Below are positions 1-7,910 of a stretch of 27,722 nt of DNA, one piece after another. The stretch's first letter is position 1. Each line of letters starts with the position of its first letter. This DNA is from Parvibaculum sp. (lineage in GTDB: Bacteria; Pseudomonadota; Alphaproteobacteria; Parvibaculales; Parvibaculaceae). The position numbers and the translations under genes are program-made. The stretch covers positions 1-27,722 of the forward strand of contig JAGUWA010000318.1 in NCBI GenBank assembly GCA_020062605.1, given 5' to 3'. The notes below the pieces were generated by a model. It did no database searches and was not told where the DNA came from. It was given only the letters and a program-made list of their open reading frames with translations.

Positions 1-386
1 TCGAGAAGGAAACAGGCGTCGCCTCCGAGAGACCGCGTGTGGCTGCCGTTTTCGTCAACCGCCTCAACAAGTCGATGCGGCTTCAGTCCGATCCGACGAT
101 CATCTACGGGCTCGTCGGCGGCAAAGGGGCGCTCGGCCGTCCGATCCGGCGCAGTGAACTCGACCGCCAGACCCCCTACAACACCTATCTCGTGGACGGG
201 TTGCCGCCGGGACCCATCTGCAACCCTGGCCGTGCATCGGTCGAGGCGGTCCTTAATCCCCCGGAGACGGACGAGCTCTACTTTGTGGCGGACGGTACGG
301 GCGGCCACGCCTTTTCCAAAACGCTGAAAGAGCATCAGCAGCGGGTCCGCGAATGGCGGCAAATAGAGCGGCAGAAGGCGAAATAG
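1..386 (+). CDS. mltG: Endolytic transglycosylase MltG, C-terminal part (partial, cut by left edge)
   Basis: This is the C-terminal third of an MltG/YceG-family membrane-anchored lytic transglycosylase. The family cleaves nascent glycan strands in the periplasm and is thought to terminate peptidoglycan polymerisation. The frame is open from base 3 and begins with EKETG, the family motif carrying the catalytic glutamate, so the active site lies right at the window edge. Further family motifs follow: FVNRL, MRLQSDPTIIYG, TPYNTY, GLPPGPICNPG and LYFVADGTGGHAF. The N-terminal membrane segment and LysM-like part are outside the window. The GTG at position 39 is internal, not a start. The gene is followed after 89 bases by yicC, an order common in alphaproteobacteria. 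Identification is firm; the true start is not visible. Confidence 0.95.
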   Translation, partial: EKETGVASERPRVAAVFVNRLNKSMRLQSDPTIIYGLVGGKGALGRPIRRSELDRQTPYNTYLVDGLPPGPICNPGRASVEAVLNPPETDELYFVADGTGGHAFSKTLKEHQQRVREWRQIERQKAK

Positions 387-475
387 CGCCGGGCAGGCGC
401 CAGATAGGCGAGAGAAAAGCCGGTTTGCGGCTGATATAGTCCTGACCAGATTGAAAGTGATTCCGGGAAAACGCG

Positions 476-1366
476 ATGCCGCTCAATAGCATGACAGGCT
501 TTGCCCGCGTGGAGGGCGCACATGGCGCCGTCCGGTGGCACTGGGAGCTGCGAAGCGTGAACGGAAAAGGCCTCGATGCGCGCCTCCGACTGCCTTCCGG
601 GATGGATGGAATCGAGGCACGGCTCCGGACGGAGCTTGCCCGCCACCTCAAGCGTGGCAATTGCCAGATCAATCTCGTGCTCGACCGTGCGGGCGAGGCA
701 GCGCCGCTGCGCGTCAATCGCGCCGCGTTGCAAGTGGTGCTGGAAGCGATCGCCGATCTCCAGAAGGACATGGAGGTCATGCCGCCCCGGCCCGAAGGTA
801 TCCTCGCGCTGAAGGGAGTACTCGAGAACGCCGAAGAGGTGGAGGAGAGCGAGGAGGCGAAGGCTGAATTGGAGGAGGCCCTGATCGCTTCCTTCGGCGA
901 AGGTGCGAGAGCGCTTGCGGCTGCGCGGGCGCAGGAGGGTGCGAAGCTCGAAGCGGTCCTGAAGGCCCACGTGGACGAGATCGAAAGGTTGACGCGCGAT
1001 GCGGCGTCCTGTCCGGCAGCCGCACCTGAGGCCTTGCAGGCGCGGCTCAGGGAGCAATTGCAGGAATTGCTTGGCGACAAGACCACGATTGCCGATGACC
1101 GCGTGGCGCAGGAGGCGGCGTTGCTTGCGACGCGTGCGGACATTCGCGAGGAAATCGATCGGTTGATTGCGCATGTCGAACAGGCGCGTGAACTTCTCTC
1201 AAGCATGGATGCCGTCGGCCGCCGGCTCGACTTTCTGACGCAGGAATTCAATCGCGAGGCGAATACTCTCTGTTCCAAGGCGCCCGATGTCAGCCTCACG
1301 CGGATCGGTCTCGATCTCAAAGCAGTAATCGATCAGTTCCGCGAGCAGATACAGAATGTGGAGTGA
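476..1366 (+). CDS. yicC: YicC/YloC family endoribonuclease
   Basis: The 296-residue protein belongs to the YicC/YloC family, whose characterised members are endoribonucleases involved in RNA decay. The N-terminal domain starts with the family hallmark SMTGFAR (residues about 5-11), followed by ELRSVNGKGLDARLRLP. The C-terminal DUF1732-type domain shows DIREEIDRLIAHVEQ and GRRLDFLTQEFNREANTL, close to the family consensus. Length matches the family (about 290). The start is an ATG with a weak purine stretch (GGGAAAA) upstream. Nine bases separate it from gmk, so the two are probably co-transcribed; yicC-gmk adjacency is widespread in proteobacteria. Confidence 0.93.
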   Translation: MPLNSMTGFARVEGAHGAVRWHWELRSVNGKGLDARLRLPSGMDGIEARLRTELARHLKRGNCQINLVLDRAGEAAPLRVNRAALQVVLEAIADLQKDMEVMPPRPEGILALKGVLENAEEVEESEEAKAELEEALIASFGEGARALAAARAQEGAKLEAVLKAHVDEIERLTRDAASCPAAAPEALQARLREQLQELLGDKTTIADDRVAQEAALLATRADIREEIDRLIAHVEQARELLSSMDAVGRRLDFLTQEFNREANTLCSKAPDVSLTRIGLDLKAVIDQFREQIQNVE

Positions 1367-1375
1367 CGATCGGAT

Positions 1376-2014
1376 ATGACCGGAATCGCCATTCATCGAC
1401 GGGGCCTGATGCTCGTTCTGTCTTCGCCTTCGGGGGCGGGCAAGACGACGCTCTCGCGCCGCCTTCTCGAGAGCGATCCGGAAATCGAAATGTCCGTCTC
1501 CGCGACGACGAGAAAGCCTCGCCCCGGCGAACAGGAGGGCAGGGATTATTACTTTCTGAGTACGGAAGACTTCGGCATCATGCGCAACCGGGGTGAGTTC
1601 CTCGAACATGCCAAGGTCTTCGGTAACTATTACGGCACGCCGCGCAAGCCGGTCCACGACGCGCTGGCGCGGGGACGCGACGTGCTCTTCGACATCGATT
1701 GGCAGGGCACACAGCAGCTCGACGAGACAGCCACAGAAGACCTCGTAAAGGTCTTCATTCTGCCGCCCTCCGTTCAGGAGCTCGAGAAACGGCTGACGGC
1801 CCGCGCACAGGACCCGGCGGATGTCGTGGCCGCGCGCATGGCGAAGGCATCCGACGAGATCAGTCACTATCAGGAATACGACTACATCATCATCAACGAA
1901 AGCATGGACAAAGCCTTTACGGAACTGCAGGCGATCCTGCGGGCCGAGCGCCTGCGCCGCCGCAGGCTGACGGGCCTGTCCAACTTCGTGAAACAGTTGC
2001 GGGAAGCGCTCTAG
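1376..2014 (+). CDS. gmk: Guanylate kinase
   Basis: Gmk phosphorylates GMP to GDP with ATP in the cytoplasm, an essential step of guanine nucleotide supply. The P-loop SPSGAGKTT is at residues 17-25. The GMP-binding region has SVSATTRKPRPGEQEGRDYYF, followed by the FLEHAKVFGNYYGTP and DVLFDIDWQGTQQL segments of the family. The 212 residues fit the usual 205-220. An internal ATG at codon 12 would leave too little sequence before the P-loop, so the upstream ATG is preferred. Only 13 bases separate the stop from rfbF, so the sugar genes downstream may be read from the gmk transcript. Confidence 0.97.
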   Translation: MTGIAIHRRGLMLVLSSPSGAGKTTLSRRLLESDPEIEMSVSATTRKPRPGEQEGRDYYFLSTEDFGIMRNRGEFLEHAKVFGNYYGTPRKPVHDALARGRDVLFDIDWQGTQQLDETATEDLVKVFILPPSVQELEKRLTARAQDPADVVAARMAKASDEISHYQEYDYIIINESMDKAFTELQAILRAERLRRRRLTGLSNFVKQLREAL

Positions 2015-2027
2015 GCCGGGGGATGAA

Positions 2028-2807
2028 ATGACCAAGGTGGTGATACTGGCCGGGGGGCTCGGTACGCGCATATCCGAGGAAAGCCAGCTTCGGCCGAAGC
2101 CGATGATCGAGATCGGCGGCCGGCCGATCCTCTGGCACATCATGAAGATCTACACGCATTTCGGCTTCAACGATTTCGTGATCTGCGTCGGCTATCGCGG
2201 CTACATGATCAAGGAATACTTCGCGAACTACGTCCTTCACTCATCGGATGTGACGGTCGACATGGCGAACCAGCAGATCACCTATCATCAGAAGACGAGC
2301 GAGCCCTGGCGCGTCACCATGGTCGATACGGGACAGGAAACGCTGACGGGCGGGCGCGTCAAGCGTGTCCGCGACTATCTCGACCCTGACGAGACTTTTT
2401 TCATGACTTACGGCGACGGTGTCGCAAATGTCGATATCCGTTCGCTCCTTGCCTTTCACAAGGCCCATGGACGCAAGGCTACGCTCACCAGTGTCATTCC
2501 GCCCGGACGCTACGGTGCGCTGGAGCTTGAAGGAGACCAGGTCCGCCGTTTCATCGAGAAGCCGCCGGGAGACAACGCCTGGATCAATGGCGGCTTTTTT
2601 GCGCTTGAGCCATCGGTTCTGGACCGCATTGACGGCGACAAGACGGCCTTCGAGGGCGATCCGCTGATGGGGCTTGCTGCGGACGGAGAACTGATGAGCT
2701 TCAAGCATTCGGGGTTCTGGCAGCCGATGGATACGCTGCGCGAAAAGAACTATCTCGAAGAGCTCTGGTCGGGCGGCAAGGCTCCCTGGAAAATCTGGAG
2801 GGACTGA
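2028..2807 (+). CDS. rfbF: Glucose-1-phosphate cytidylyltransferase
   Basis: RfbF joins CTP and alpha-D-glucose-1-phosphate to make CDP-glucose, the entry reaction of CDP-6-deoxy and CDP-3,6-dideoxy sugar synthesis. The 259-residue sequence has the nucleotidyltransferase signature VILAGGLGTRISEESQLRPK at the N-terminus, then PMIEIGGRPILWHIMKIY, typical of RfbF rather than of RmlA or GalU. FFMTYGDGVANVDI and the RRFIEKP segment are also present. The start ATG follows GGGGGATGA. It lies 13 bases after gmk and two bases before the rfbG start, so gmk, rfbF and rfbG look like one transcription unit. Base composition here resembles the housekeeping neighbours. Confidence 0.96.
   Translation: MTKVVILAGGLGTRISEESQLRPKPMIEIGGRPILWHIMKIYTHFGFNDFVICVGYRGYMIKEYFANYVLHSSDVTVDMANQQITYHQKTSEPWRVTMVDTGQETLTGGRVKRVRDYLDPDETFFMTYGDGVANVDIRSLLAFHKAHGRKATLTSVIPPGRYGALELEGDQVRRFIEKPPGDNAWINGGFFALEPSVLDRIDGDKTAFEGDPLMGLAADGELMSFKHSGFWQPMDTLREKNYLEELWSGGKAPWKIWRD
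2797..2802 (+). promoter_or_regulatory. Strong ribosome binding site deciding the TTG start of rfbG
   Basis: GGAGGG lies inside the last codons of rfbF, six bases before TTG at 2809. There is no in-frame ATG near the start of rfbG, and the protein must begin about here to keep its N-terminal Rossmann strand. The strong site therefore supports initiation at TTG. Confidence 0.6.
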
Positions 2808-2808
2808 C

Positions 2809-3894
2809 TTGGCGATCGATGGCCTCGACAAGGCGTTCTGGAACGGAAAGCGCGTTCTGCTGACCGGTCACAGCGGCTTCAAGGGGTCGTGGGCGGCGCT
2901 TTGGCTTGCCTCCATGGGCGCGGAGGTAACGGGATTCTCGCTCGCGCCGGAAACCGATCCAAATCTCTTCGATCTGGCAGGCATCGCTGGCGCCGTTCGC
3001 TCGCATTTCGGCGATCTGCGCGATGCGGAGGCCTTGCGGCGCGTCGTGCGCGAGGCTGAGCCTGAAATCGTCCTTCATATGGCCGCGCAGCCGCTCGTTC
3101 GTCGCTCCTATGTCGATCCGGTCGGCACATTCGAGACCAATGTGATGGGAACGGTGAACCTTCTCGAAGCCATGCGTGGCGCCGATACGCTCAAGACCGT
3201 TCTCGTCGTCACGACCGACAAGGTCTACGAAAACACGGAAGCAGGCGTCTCGTTCCGCGAGGAAGACCCGCTCGGCGGCCACGATCCCTACGCGGCGTCG
3301 AAGGCTGCGGCGGAAATCGTGACCTCGTCCTATGCGCGGTCATTCCTCGACGAACGGGGCGTACGCGTGGCGACGGCACGTGGCGGCAATGTGATCGGCG
3401 GGGGCGACTTTTCGGAAGACCGGCTCGTGCCGGACATCTGGCGCGCGCTGAAGGCCGGTCAGCCGCTCGTGCTGCGCAATCCGGCGGCGGCCCGGCCCTG
3501 GCAACATGTGCTCGACTGTCTTTGCGGCTACTTCACCTATGCGAGGGGACTGACTGACCGGGCCGACCTGCCTTCCGCGCTCAATTTTGGGCCGCCGCAT
3601 GACGCGCCGCCGCTGACGGTTGCGGAGCTTGCCGATGCGGTACAGTCGGCACTCGGCACCACTCCTGTCTGGGAGCCGGCGAACGACGCCGGCCCGCGCG
3701 AAATGATGATGCTCGAAATCGACAGCCGGAAGGCGCGGGCCGTTCTCGGCTGGAAGGACCAACTTGCGGGCACGCCCTGCGTCTCCTGGCTCGCGGACTG
3801 GTATCGCGCGCTGAATACCGGGGATGATATGCACGCCCGCACGCTTGCCCAGATTGCGGCCTACGAAAAACTTCATCGGGGCGGAATGACATGA
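2809..3894 (+). CDS. rfbG: CDP-glucose 4,6-dehydratase (TTG start)
   Basis: RfbG is an NAD+-dependent extended short-chain dehydrogenase that converts CDP-glucose to CDP-4-keto-6-deoxyglucose. The 361 residues include the nucleotide-binding motif LLTGHSGFKGSW (about 17-28), whose HxGFKGSW form is characteristic of CDP-glucose dehydratases. They also include the TTDKVYEN segment and the catalytic pair Y161/K165 in DPYAASK. The substrate-binding part has GGNVIGGGDF and RPWQHVLD. Initiation is at a TTG two bases after the rfbF stop, preceded by GGAGGG. The stop overlaps the next start by four bases (ATGA), implying translational coupling to the epimerase. With rfbF this fixes CDP, not dTDP, as the carrier nucleotide of the pathway. 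Confidence 0.96.
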   Translation: MAIDGLDKAFWNGKRVLLTGHSGFKGSWAALWLASMGAEVTGFSLAPETDPNLFDLAGIAGAVRSHFGDLRDAEALRRVVREAEPEIVLHMAAQPLVRRSYVDPVGTFETNVMGTVNLLEAMRGADTLKTVLVVTTDKVYENTEAGVSFREEDPLGGHDPYAASKAAAEIVTSSYARSFLDERGVRVATARGGNVIGGGDFSEDRLVPDIWRALKAGQPLVLRNPAAARPWQHVLDCLCGYFTYARGLTDRADLPSALNFGPPHDAPPLTVAELADAVQSALGTTPVWEPANDAGPREMMMLEIDSRKARAVLGWKDQLAGTPCVSWLADWYRALNTGDDMHARTLAQIAAYEKLHRGGMT

Positions 3895-4442
3895 GCGCGC
3901 GCTTCGATATTCAGCAAACGCCGCTCAATGGGGTCGTTTCCCTGCGCCGCAAACGCATGGGCGACGAGCGCGGCTGGCTTGAGCGGCTCTTCTGCGCGGA
4001 GGAGCTGAGGGAGGCGGGCTGGCGCTGGCCGGCCGCACAATTGAACCGCACCCTTACCGCGAAACGGGGAACGGTGCGCGGCATGCATTTCCAGCTCCCG
4101 CCGCACGAGGAAGCAAAGCTTGTTACTTGCCTCTCGGGCGAGGTCTTCGACGTTGCCGTCGACATGCGTCCGGGCTCCGCGACCTACCTGCATTGGCATG
4201 GCGAACGGCTATCGAACGGGAATGCGACGAGCCTCCTTATCCCGCCGGGGTTCGCTCACGGATTTCAGACGCTGACCGACAATGTCGAAATGTTCTATGT
4301 CCACTCGGCCCCCTTTGCGCCTGGCGCCGAGGGCGGGGTGAGGGCGGACGACCCCGCCCTCGGCATCGATTGGCCGCTCGAAATCGGCGAGCGCTCGGAG
4401 CGCGACAGGAATCATCCGCTCCTCGGCGGCCGGAAAGAATGA
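3891..4442 (+). CDS. RmlC-type 4-keto-6-deoxysugar epimerase (cupin), probably acting on a CDP sugar
   Basis: This 183-residue cupin belongs to the dTDP-4-dehydrorhamnose 3,5-epimerase family, which epimerises carbons next to the 4-keto group. Visible family elements are the RGMHFQ motif with the catalytic base H66, IPPGFAHGF, a tyrosine at position 136 (thirteen after the GFAHGF histidine, matching the catalytic tyrosine of RmlC), and DDPALGIDWP near the end. Active-site residues therefore look intact. There is no dTDP-sugar gene (rmlA, rmlB, rmlD) in the window. It overlaps rfbG by four bases and precedes a C-methyltransferase, so the likely substrate is CDP-4-keto-6-deoxyglucose or its methylated form. 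Whether it acts at C3, C5 or both cannot be read from the sequence, so I give no gene symbol. Confidence 0.88.
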   Translation: MSARFDIQQTPLNGVVSLRRKRMGDERGWLERLFCAEELREAGWRWPAAQLNRTLTAKRGTVRGMHFQLPPHEEAKLVTCLSGEVFDVAVDMRPGSATYLHWHGERLSNGNATSLLIPPGFAHGFQTLTDNVEMFYVHSAPFAPGAEGGVRADDPALGIDWPLEIGERSERDRNHPLLGGRKE

Positions 4443-4451
4443 GGTAACCAG

Positions 4452-5678
4452 GTGAAATGCCGTCATTGCGGTGCGCCGCTCGAGAATACCTTCGTGGACC
4501 TTGGTGCCTCGCCGCCCTCCAATGCCTATCTGACGAAGGAGGCGCTTGGGCGTCCCGAGGTCTGGTATCCGCTCCGCGTTCTCGTCTGCACCGGTTGCTG
4601 GCTCGTCCAGACGGAGGACCATGCGGGCCGCGAGGAGCTGTTCGCGAGCGACTACGCCTATTTCAGTTCGACTTCGGCGGGGTGGCTCGCGCATTCAAAG
4701 GCCTATGTCGAGACAATGAGGGAGCGCTTCGGCCTCGGGCCCGAAAGTATGGTGGTCGAGGTCGCAGCGAATGACGGCTACCTTCTCCAATATGTGAAGG
4801 CGGCGGGCATCCCCTGCTACGGCGTCGAGCCGACGGCGAGCACGGCTGCCGCCGCGCGCGAGAAGGGCATCGATATCGTCGAGCGCTTCTTCGGCGTTGA
4901 GCTTGCCTCGGAACTCACCGCGTCGGGACGGCAGGCGGATCTCACCGCCGCCAATAACGTCCTTGCGCATGTACCGGACATCAACGATTTCGTTTCGGGA
5001 TTTGCTCGCCTGCTAAAGCCAGAAGGTGTTTCGACTTTCGAGTTCCCGCATCTTCTCAATCTCGTCCGGCAGAACCAGTTCGACACCATCTATCACGAGC
5101 ACTACTCCTATCTGTCGCTCGCGGCCGTGGCGCGTATCTTTGCCGCTAACGGCCTTGCGGTGTTCGACGTGGAGGAATTGCCGACCCATGGCGGCAGCCT
5201 GCGCGTTTATGCGCAGCGGAGCGACACTGGAATCCATGCGCGCACGGAACGCCTTGCGACGCTCGAAAAGCTGGAAGCGGATGCCGGTATCGAGAGCCTC
5301 GCCTTCTATGAGGGGTTTCAGGCAAGGGCGGAAAAGGTGAAGGATGATTTCGTCGCCTTTCTCATCGGCGCGAAGAGGGGAGGCCTCAAGGTCGGCGCCT
5401 ATGGCGCGGCGGCAAAAGGAAACACCTTGATGAATTTCGCCGGCATCCGGCCCGACCTGATCCCCTATGTCGTGGACCGGGCGACGGCGAAACAGGGAAA
5501 GTACATGCCCGGCAGCCGCATCCCGATCGTCGGCGAGGCGCATCTGGAAGCGGACCGGCCTGATATCGTCGTGATCCTGCCCTGGAACATAAGCGAGGAG
5601 GTCATGAGGCAACTCGACCATGCGCGCGGCTGGGACGCGAAATTCGCGACGGCGGTGCCGGAACTTGCGGTTGGATGA
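4452..5678 (+). CDS. Sugar-nucleotide C-methyltransferase (TylC3/NovU/TcaB9-like)
   Basis: This 408-residue SAM-dependent enzyme has the three-part architecture of deoxysugar C-methyltransferases. An N-terminal zinc finger has C3, C6, C46 and C49. A Rossmann SAM domain carries VVEVAANDG at about 101-109. A C-terminal domain contains GAYGAAAKGNTLMNF. In characterised relatives (TcaB9, NovU, TylC3) a Glu-His pair near the substrate deprotonates the carbon beside the 4-keto group; here it is visible as E216-H217 in IYHEHYSYL. The expected reaction is methylation at C3 (less likely C5) of a 4-keto-6-deoxyhexose. The GTG start has GAGG a few bases upstream, overlapping the epimerase stop region. 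Position directly after rfbF-rfbG-epimerase points to a CDP-linked substrate. GC content matches the backbone. Confidence 0.88.
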   Translation: MKCRHCGAPLENTFVDLGASPPSNAYLTKEALGRPEVWYPLRVLVCTGCWLVQTEDHAGREELFASDYAYFSSTSAGWLAHSKAYVETMRERFGLGPESMVVEVAANDGYLLQYVKAAGIPCYGVEPTASTAAAAREKGIDIVERFFGVELASELTASGRQADLTAANNVLAHVPDINDFVSGFARLLKPEGVSTFEFPHLLNLVRQNQFDTIYHEHYSYLSLAAVARIFAANGLAVFDVEELPTHGGSLRVYAQRSDTGIHARTERLATLEKLEADAGIESLAFYEGFQARAEKVKDDFVAFLIGAKRGGLKVGAYGAAAKGNTLMNFAGIRPDLIPYVVDRATAKQGKYMPGSRIPIVGEAHLEADRPDIVVILPWNISEEVMRQLDHARGWDAKFATAVPELAVG

Positions 5679-5808
5679 AGGACGATTAGGCTTGGTCGGA
5701 GCGGAGGCGTTTGCCACCGATATACGAGCGAGGATACCTCAGCGAAGAACATCCTTGTTCAACGATCTGAGGCAGGGCAATCGATGGTGAGTTGAGCAAC
5801 GTAGAAAA
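5679..5808. other. Intergenic gap at the composition boundary
   Basis: These 130 bases separate the GC-rich first half of the sugar island from the AT-richer second half. I found no clear terminator hairpin with a T-run, no convincing promoter pair and no repeat that would mark an insertion end. The break in spacing, after four genes that touch or overlap, and the change in composition suggest that a separate unit starts here. Confidence 0.4.
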
Positions 5809-6981
5809 ATGACAGAGCGCTGCCCCATATGCGAAGACGAGTCTGGCGTCTCCTTGAGCCGGCCAATGGAGATGCCGATCCTCATGAATCGCATTTATGC
5901 GACTGCAGAGGAGGGCAGGTCGGCAGCGCGCGGCACGCTTGATTTCGTTTCGTGCCGACGATGCGGATTCACATGGAATCGTGCCTTCGATCCATCGCTG
6001 ATCAAGTACGACAAAGAGTATGAGAACGATCAATCCTGGTCTCCTGCCTTCCGTGCACACATGAAGGCCAGAGTGGTGGACATCTTGCAGTCGGTCGGCG
6101 ATGACCGGATGGTCAACTATCTGGAAGTCGGATGCGGCCAGGGCCGATTCATCGAGGAAGTTGTTGAAGTCGCCGGAGAACGCCTTTGTTCAGCTTACGG
6201 ATTCGATCCGGCTTGGCGTGGAGAAGACGGCAGTGGCCCTTCCGGGAGCCATATATATCGGCGTCTTTTCGATATTGAAGCAGAACCTCTCTTGAGCGAC
6301 ACGCCGAACATTGTCGTCAGCCGTCACACAATAGAACATGTGCCGGATCCGGTTGGATTTTTAAGCTCAATAAGGGCGGCGCTTGGCGCGAAATCGCGGG
6401 CGACGATATGGATCGAGACCCCTTGTGTCACGTGGATATTCCGGCATCGCGCCATGCAGGATTTCTTTTACGAGCATTGCTCGCTTTTTACCGCTCGATC
6501 ATTAGCCTACGCCCTTGAGAAGAGCGGTTTTGCAAGGCCCCGAGTGCAGCATGTTTTCGGCGATCAATACCTCTGGGCAGAAGCAGTCGCTTCGGATTGC
6601 AATGTTGCCAAGTCTGTCACGGTGCATCAGGATCACGCTTCTCTCGCGAACCTGCTGTCCGAGTTCATCAATAATTGGCGGCCAGAGATTGCTCGCGCAG
6701 CAGAGGCTGGGCCGGTGGCTCTCTGGGGCGCAGGCGCCAAGGGTGTAAGCTTTTCAATCATCGTTGACCCAAAGTGCGAACTGATCGATCACGTGGTGGA
6801 TGTGAATCCTCACAAGCAGGGCCACTACTTGCCCGGATCAGGCTTGCCGGTAGTCTCACCCGAGGGCTCTGCCGTGAGGTCACCGCATACAATTTACGTC
6901 ATGAACCCGAACTATATGGATGAAATTTCGGCTACCGTCCGGGAAGTCGGCCTTTCTGCGACGCTGATATCCGTCGACTAG
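5809..6981 (+). CDS. Second zinc-finger C-methyltransferase-like protein
   Basis: The 390-residue protein has the same domain order as the C-methyltransferase at 4452. An N-terminal zinc finger uses C5, C8, C49 and C52, the SAM motif YLEVGCGQG is at about 104-112, and a Glu-His pair (E222-H223) lies in FFYEHCSLF. A C-terminal part has LWGAGAKGVSF and HVVDVNPHKQGHYLPGSGLPV, matching the same region of the first enzyme. It is nevertheless clearly divergent in sequence, so it is not a recent tandem copy. It probably methylates a keto-sugar nucleotide, or it could act on an already transferred sugar; the acceptor is not determinable here. Base composition is markedly lower in GC than the first enzyme, suggesting a different origin. 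Confidence 0.8.
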   Translation: MTERCPICEDESGVSLSRPMEMPILMNRIYATAEEGRSAARGTLDFVSCRRCGFTWNRAFDPSLIKYDKEYENDQSWSPAFRAHMKARVVDILQSVGDDRMVNYLEVGCGQGRFIEEVVEVAGERLCSAYGFDPAWRGEDGSGPSGSHIYRRLFDIEAEPLLSDTPNIVVSRHTIEHVPDPVGFLSSIRAALGAKSRATIWIETPCVTWIFRHRAMQDFFYEHCSLFTARSLAYALEKSGFARPRVQHVFGDQYLWAEAVASDCNVAKSVTVHQDHASLANLLSEFINNWRPEIARAAEAGPVALWGAGAKGVSFSIIVDPKCELIDHVVDVNPHKQGHYLPGSGLPVVSPEGSAVRSPHTIYVMNPNYMDEISATVREVGLSATLISVD

Positions 6982-7021
6982 CCGCTTCGGCAACACCGAG
7001 GCTGGGGAGAAGTAAAGCCAA

Positions 7022-7879
7022 ATGGCTCAAGTATCGATCGGAGTTCCCGTATACAACGGCGCTACGACCCTTGCTGCCGTTCTCGAGTGTATCCGTGTAC
7101 AAACTTTCTCGGACTTTGAGGTTATCATTTCCGACAACGGGTCAACCGACGACAGCCGGAAAATTGCAGCTGAATTTTCCCGGCGGGATGCGAGATTCAG
7201 ACTCATCGAACAACCGAAGAATGTTGGCGCGAAAAATAACTTCCTTGCTCTGGTCGAAATGGCGGGCAGTGATCTCTTCATGTGGCGCGCCGATGACGAG
7301 CTTAGCAATCCTGACTATCTTTCGACGCTGAAGCGTCATTTTGATGAAAATCCCCGTCTTGCACTTGCTGCCCCACGTATTCGGTTCGTTCACGACGACG
7401 GATCTACAAACTACGAAGAAGGCTTTGCAATACCGCCTATACGAGGGCGGGCGAAGCGCATCGGAGAATCGCTGTTGGGAGCCAGCCCTTCCTGGTTTTT
7501 GGGTCTGTGGAGGAAGGACGTACTTCGCGCTGCGTTGGATGAGGTGCTGCCGACCTATCCATACGTATGGGGGTGGGATCCGATAACGCTTCTTCCCGTT
7601 CTTCTGGATGAGGGGGTCGAAACGGATGCGCGGGCAATCCTTATCAAGCGGAGTATTTCACCAGCGCGCTACAGATGGCGCGTACCTGCGAGTGAAATGT
7701 GGGAGATGCGCCGCGCATTTCGAAGGACATGTTTTGCGGTTTTGGAGCGACGGAAGTGGACCATAGCAGAGCGGTGCATTCTTTCAGTCTACCTCGTGCG
7801 TTTTGCCAATCTTCGAGTGTACCGGTTCTGGAAGACGATGCGGGCGCAGGTGCGGGAGCTTCTTGGCGACCGAAGGTAA
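7022..7879 (+). CDS. Family 2 glycosyltransferase
   Basis: This 285-residue GT-A-fold glycosyltransferase starts VSIGVPVYNGATTL and continues with VIISDNGSTDDS, both typical of GT2 enzymes. The metal/nucleotide-binding acidic cluster is D91-D92-E93 in MWRADDE. The C-terminal third is basic and has no clear membrane segment, so the protein is probably cytoplasmic or peripheral at the inner membrane. It is the only glycosyltransferase in the window and sits between a C-methyltransferase and an SDR. It is therefore the natural candidate to transfer the sugar made here, but donor and acceptor are unknown. Composition is AT-rich for the window (26 of 60 bases G+C in 7201-7260 by hand count). Confidence 0.85.
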   Translation: MAQVSIGVPVYNGATTLAAVLECIRVQTFSDFEVIISDNGSTDDSRKIAAEFSRRDARFRLIEQPKNVGAKNNFLALVEMAGSDLFMWRADDELSNPDYLSTLKRHFDENPRLALAAPRIRFVHDDGSTNYEEGFAIPPIRGRAKRIGESLLGASPSWFLGLWRKDVLRAALDEVLPTYPYVWGWDPITLLPVLLDEGVETDARAILIKRSISPARYRWRVPASEMWEMRRAFRRTCFAVLERRKWTIAERCILSVYLVRFANLRVYRFWKTMRAQVRELLGDRR

Positions 7880-7910
7880 CTGGAGGCGTGGGAAACCACC
7901 GGGACGCGGT

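Noticed and set aside
403..450. Hairpin AGCCG-GTTTG-CGGCT after mltG as a terminator
   Set aside because: The stem is only five base pairs and no T-run follows; mltG, yicC and gmk are probably co-transcribed.
253..1320. Open frame of 355 codons on the minus strand opposite yicC
   Set aside because: Serine/arginine-rich translation, no motifs, and it overlaps two confident genes on the other strand.
2028..5678. A CDP-3,6-dideoxyhexose (abequose/tyvelose) pathway
   Set aside because: The required PLP-dependent E1 dehydratase (rfbH) and its reductase are absent, while a C-methyltransferase is present, so a methyl-branched 6-deoxysugar fits better.
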